A stretch of DNA of 8,542 nucleotides from Candidatus Cloacimonadota bacterium. GTDB lineage: Bacteria; Cloacimonadota; Cloacimonadia; Cloacimonadales; WRIO01. The first letter of the stretch is position 1. Every line of letters begins with the position of its first letter. Under the pieces are notes generated by a model. That model saw only the letters and a list, made by a program, of their open reading frames with translations. It was not told the DNA's origin and ran no database searches. The translations under genes were made by a program, and so were the position numbers. The DNA is taken from the NCBI GenBank assembly GCA_023230175.1, contig JALNXV010000140.1:1-8542 (forward strand). The letters run 5' to 3'. This document shows positions 6,162 through 8,542 of the stretch, in pieces.

Positions 6162-8542
6162 TTAGTTGTCTTTTATTTCTCTTTCGTTTGTAACAGTGAA
6201 ATTAGCATCGGCAATAGCATTTTTAATCTTTGCAGATGAATATTCATTATCACTGACAATAATTTCAGCTTGATTATTTTCAAGACTGACTTTTGAACTT
6301 TTAATTTCAGGAAATTTTTCTAAAATGGATTTGATTCTCATTACGCAATGTTGACAGGACATACCTTGAATGTCAAGGATTACTTTTTTAAAGTTAGTTA
6401 GTGGCAATTGTAGTCGGTTGTTTCTTAACCTGTTAGCATTTGAAACGACAGTTATGGAACTTAATGCCATTGCTATTTCTGCGATAACTGGGTGTAGTAA
6501 TCCAAAAAACGATAGAGGGATAGCGATTAAATTATAGAAAAATGCCCAAAATAGATTTTGTTTTATTGTCCTAAATATATTTTTACCCAATAAAATAGCT
6601 TTTACGACAGGTAGCACTTCATTTCTGACGAGAACGATGTCTGCTGATTCGATAGCAATATCAGTTCCTCCGCCAATAGCGATGCTAACATCAGCTTGTT
6701 TCAGTGCCGGAGCGTCGTTAATTCCATCACCTACCATTAATACTTTGTTGCCATTTTTTTGATAAGTTTTTACATAATGAAGTTTATCACTTGGTAAAAT
6801 ATCAGCTTTCACCTCGTCAATATTGAGTTTTTTTGCTACTTGTAGAGCAGTATTTAGGTTATCTCCGGTGAGCATAACTGTTTTGATATTCATTTTTTGT
6901 AATAGTTTAATTGTTGAGAAAGCATCTGTTTTGATTTGGTCTGAAATGGCTAATATTGCAGATAATTTTGTATGATTTGCTACTAAGACAATAGTTTTTG
7001 CCTCTTCTTGTAAGCGTTTAATATCTTGAATGTGATTTAAAAAATCTATGTTATTTTCTGTTAGTAGATTTTGGTTTCCTATATACCAGATTTCATTGTC
7101 AACAGAACCGGTAATACCTTTTCCATCAATATTTTGAAAATTGGTTACTTTCTTTGTTTCAAACTCATACATATTTAGTTTATTAATAATAGCTTGAGCT
7201 AAAGGATGATTTGATAAGCTTTCTAATGAATATACAGCTTTTAATGTATCTATTTTCTGTTCGTTGTCAATAATTATCATATCTGTGACAATGGGTTTGC
7301 CTTCTGTAAGGGTGCCTGTCTTGTCAAAAATAATGGTTTTAATCTTATTAATTAATTGAACAGCCTCACCGTTTTTAATGATAATACCGTGTTTTGTGCC
7401 TAATCCGATTCCTGCCATAATTGCTGTTGGTGTAGCAAGACCTAAGGCACAAGGGCAGGCGATTACCAATACTGAGATTGCCGAGAAAATAGCTTGAATT
7501 AATACCGGCAAATCATTAGAAATCCAAGGTAAACTAAAAGGTAAAATATCAAGAATTGAGTTTCTAACCTCAGGAAATAGTAAGTGTATAATGAATGATA
7601 GTAAAGCTATTAATAAAACTATCGGTACGAATATACCTGTGATTTTATCAGCAAAAGCCTGGACAGTGACTTTTGTATTTTGGGCGTGTTCAACAAGACT
7701 TATCATTTGTGATAAAAAAGTATCTTTACCAATTTTACTTACTTTTACTTTTAGTATGCCGGAACCATTAATAGTAGCACCTAATACAGTATTATTAATT
7801 GTTTTTTTGACAGGCATTGATTCTCCGGTTGCCATTGATTCATCGATGAAACTTTCACCATCTATGATTGTGCCATCTGTGGGAATCTTCGCTCCGGGTT
7901 TGATTAACATAATATCATTAATTTGTAGGTCTGAAACCGGGATTTCAATTGTTTGCTTATTTTTAATGATTAAGGCTGCCTTTGCACCGAGTTCCATAAG
8001 TTTCCTTATTGCTTCTGAAGTCTTACCTTTAGTTTTTGCTTCTATATATCTGCCTGTTAAGTGTATAGCAATAATCATTGAGGCAATTTCGATGAAGCTG
8101 TGTTTGTCTGACATTCCGGGCAATAGTCCTGTGATTAATGCACTAATCGAACCTAAAGCAATTAACACATCCATTGTTGGCGCAAGGTTTTTAATACTTT
8201 TAAAAGCTGAGATAAAGGTATTTCTTGCCGGGAAAATAAAGACAATTAATGTGAAGATGATTGCCACCCAATTATATAGATGGTGGAGATTATGAGGCAT
8301 CCCAAAAGTCATTGTAATCATCATTACAATCATTAATGGAGCAGAAAAAATCCAAGCAAATATCATTTTTTTAAAGTAGTCTTTGTAAAAATTCTCTTTA
8401 TCTGTTAAGTCTTTTTCTGTGTTTTCTTTAACTCCGTAACCTGTTTTTTTTATTACGTGGTGTATGTCATTTAGATTTATTATGTCTGTGTCAAATTTAA
8501 CTCTTGCTTCACCTGTGGCGAAATTTACGGTAGTATCAAAAA
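6162..8542 (-). CDS. copA: Copper-exporting P1B-type ATPase, 5' end beyond the window
   Basis: This ATP-driven inner-membrane pump probably exports Cu(I). The reading frame stays open through 8542, so the ATG at 8366 is internal. The 58 codons upstream encode the latter half of a heavy-metal-associated (HMA) domain (VNFATGEARVKFD...GYGV). Numbering from the codon at 8366, the hallmarks are TGES (180-183, actuator), CPC (304-306, membrane metal site), DKTGT with phosphorylated D348, SNHP with H387, MLTGD (498-502) and GDGINDAP (546-553). The Cu(I) subclass is supported by YN in FWAFFYNLIAIP (611-612) and by M633/S637 in MALSS. A second HMA domain with C671-x2-C674 (GMSCQHC) fills residues about 660-726, after the last membrane helix. 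About 792 codons are visible. The next gene starts 13 bases downstream. The CxxC of the first HMA domain lies outside the window. Confidence 0.93.
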   Translation of the reverse strand, partial: FDTTVNFATGEARVKFDTDIINLNDIHHVIKKTGYGVKENTEKDLTDKENFYKDYFKKMIFAWIFSAPLMIVMMITMTFGMPHNLHHLYNWVAIIFTLIVFIFPARNTFISAFKSIKNLAPTMDVLIALGSISALITGLLPGMSDKHSFIEIASMIIAIHLTGRYIEAKTKGKTSEAIRKLMELGAKAALIIKNKQTIEIPVSDLQINDIMLIKPGAKIPTDGTIIDGESFIDESMATGESMPVKKTINNTVLGATINGSGILKVKVSKIGKDTFLSQMISLVEHAQNTKVTVQAFADKITGIFVPIVLLIALLSFIIHLLFPEVRNSILDILPFSLPWISNDLPVLIQAIFSAISVLVIACPCALGLATPTAIMAGIGLGTKHGIIIKNGEAVQLINKIKTIIFDKTGTLTEGKPIVTDMIIIDNEQKIDTLKAVYSLESLSNHPLAQAIINKLNMYEFETKKVTNFQNIDGKGITGSVDNEIWYIGNQNLLTENNIDFLNHIQDIKRLQEEAKTIVLVANHTKLSAILAISDQIKTDAFSTIKLLQKMNIKTVMLTGDNLNTALQVAKKLNIDEVKADILPSDKLHYVKTYQKNGNKVLMVGDGINDAPALKQADVSIAIGGGTDIAIESADIVLVRNEVLPVVKAILLGKNIFRTIKQNLFWAFFYNLIAIPLSFFGLLHPVIAEIAMALSSITVVSNANRLRNNRLQLPLTNFKKVILDIQGMSCQHCVMRIKSILEKFPEIKSSKVSLENNQAEIIVSDNEYSSAKIKNAIADANFTVTNEREIKDN
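6189..6389 (-). other. C-terminal heavy-metal-associated (HMA) domain of the copper ATPase
   Basis: The sequence VILDIQGMSCQHCVMRI with the CxxC pair, followed by a beta-alpha-beta pattern ending in AIADANFTV, is a complete ferredoxin-like HMA fold. It binds Cu(I) through the two cysteines. A position after the last membrane helix is less common than the N-terminal one. Archaeoglobus fulgidus CopA is a known case with both. Confidence 0.9.

Noticed and set aside
7591..8295. Plus-strand open frame of 234 codons opposite the copper ATPase
   Set aside because: It is the antisense of a strongly conserved P-type ATPase. Its hydrophobicity merely mirrors the membrane helices and it has no recognisable motif.
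1..8542. CRISPR array, tRNA or rRNA genes, insertion sequences, or phage genes
   Set aside because: I saw no regularly spaced DNA repeats, tRNA-like cloverleaf, transposase motif or terminal inverted repeats. Nearly all the sequence is accounted for by seven minus-strand genes.

Overview
The window is AT-rich, tightly packed bacterial DNA in which every supported gene lies on the minus strand, so the biological order runs from base 8542 down to base 1. It holds seven genes in two transcriptional blocks. The DNA alone does not fix the organism. The features are low G+C, four-subunit ferredoxin-linked 2-oxoglutarate metabolism, a methylmalonyl-CoA epimerase and a large exported repeat protein. 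Together they fit an anaerobic or microaerobic bacterium, perhaps from the FCB/Ignavibacteria-Cloacimonadota side of the tree; this is a low-confidence inference. The strong GGAGG-type ribosome binding sites before the kor genes argue against typical Bacteroidia.

Block 1 (8542 to 3644): a copper-type P1B ATPase (copA-like) enters through the right edge, so its extreme N-terminus is missing. It carries a partial N-terminal and a complete C-terminal heavy-metal-associated domain. Thirteen bases after it comes an 834-residue gene for a predicted exported protein. Its centre is a run of about twelve repeats of roughly 27 residues built around G-[N/D]-D-x-Y, and its C-terminus looks like HEAT repeats. 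I do not recognise this family and consider it the most interesting object in the window.

Gap (3643 to 3418): a very AT-rich spacer of about 226 bases holding an imperfect palindrome and weak promoter-like sequences. It probably holds the promoter of the second block.

Block 2 (3417 to 109): korD-korA-korB-korC-mce, with spacings of 11 bases, 1 base, a 4-base overlap and 7 bases, ending in a strong hairpin terminator at 54-88. KorDABC is a four-subunit 2-oxoglutarate:ferredoxin oxidoreductase. It interconverts 2-oxoglutarate and succinyl-CoA while reducing or oxidising ferredoxin. Methylmalonyl-CoA epimerase works on the route joining propionyl-CoA to succinyl-CoA, so the operon joins two pathways at succinyl-CoA.

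Most of the window is ordinary metabolism and metal transport. The undescribed element is the GNDxY-repeat protein and its apparent co-expression with the copper pump.
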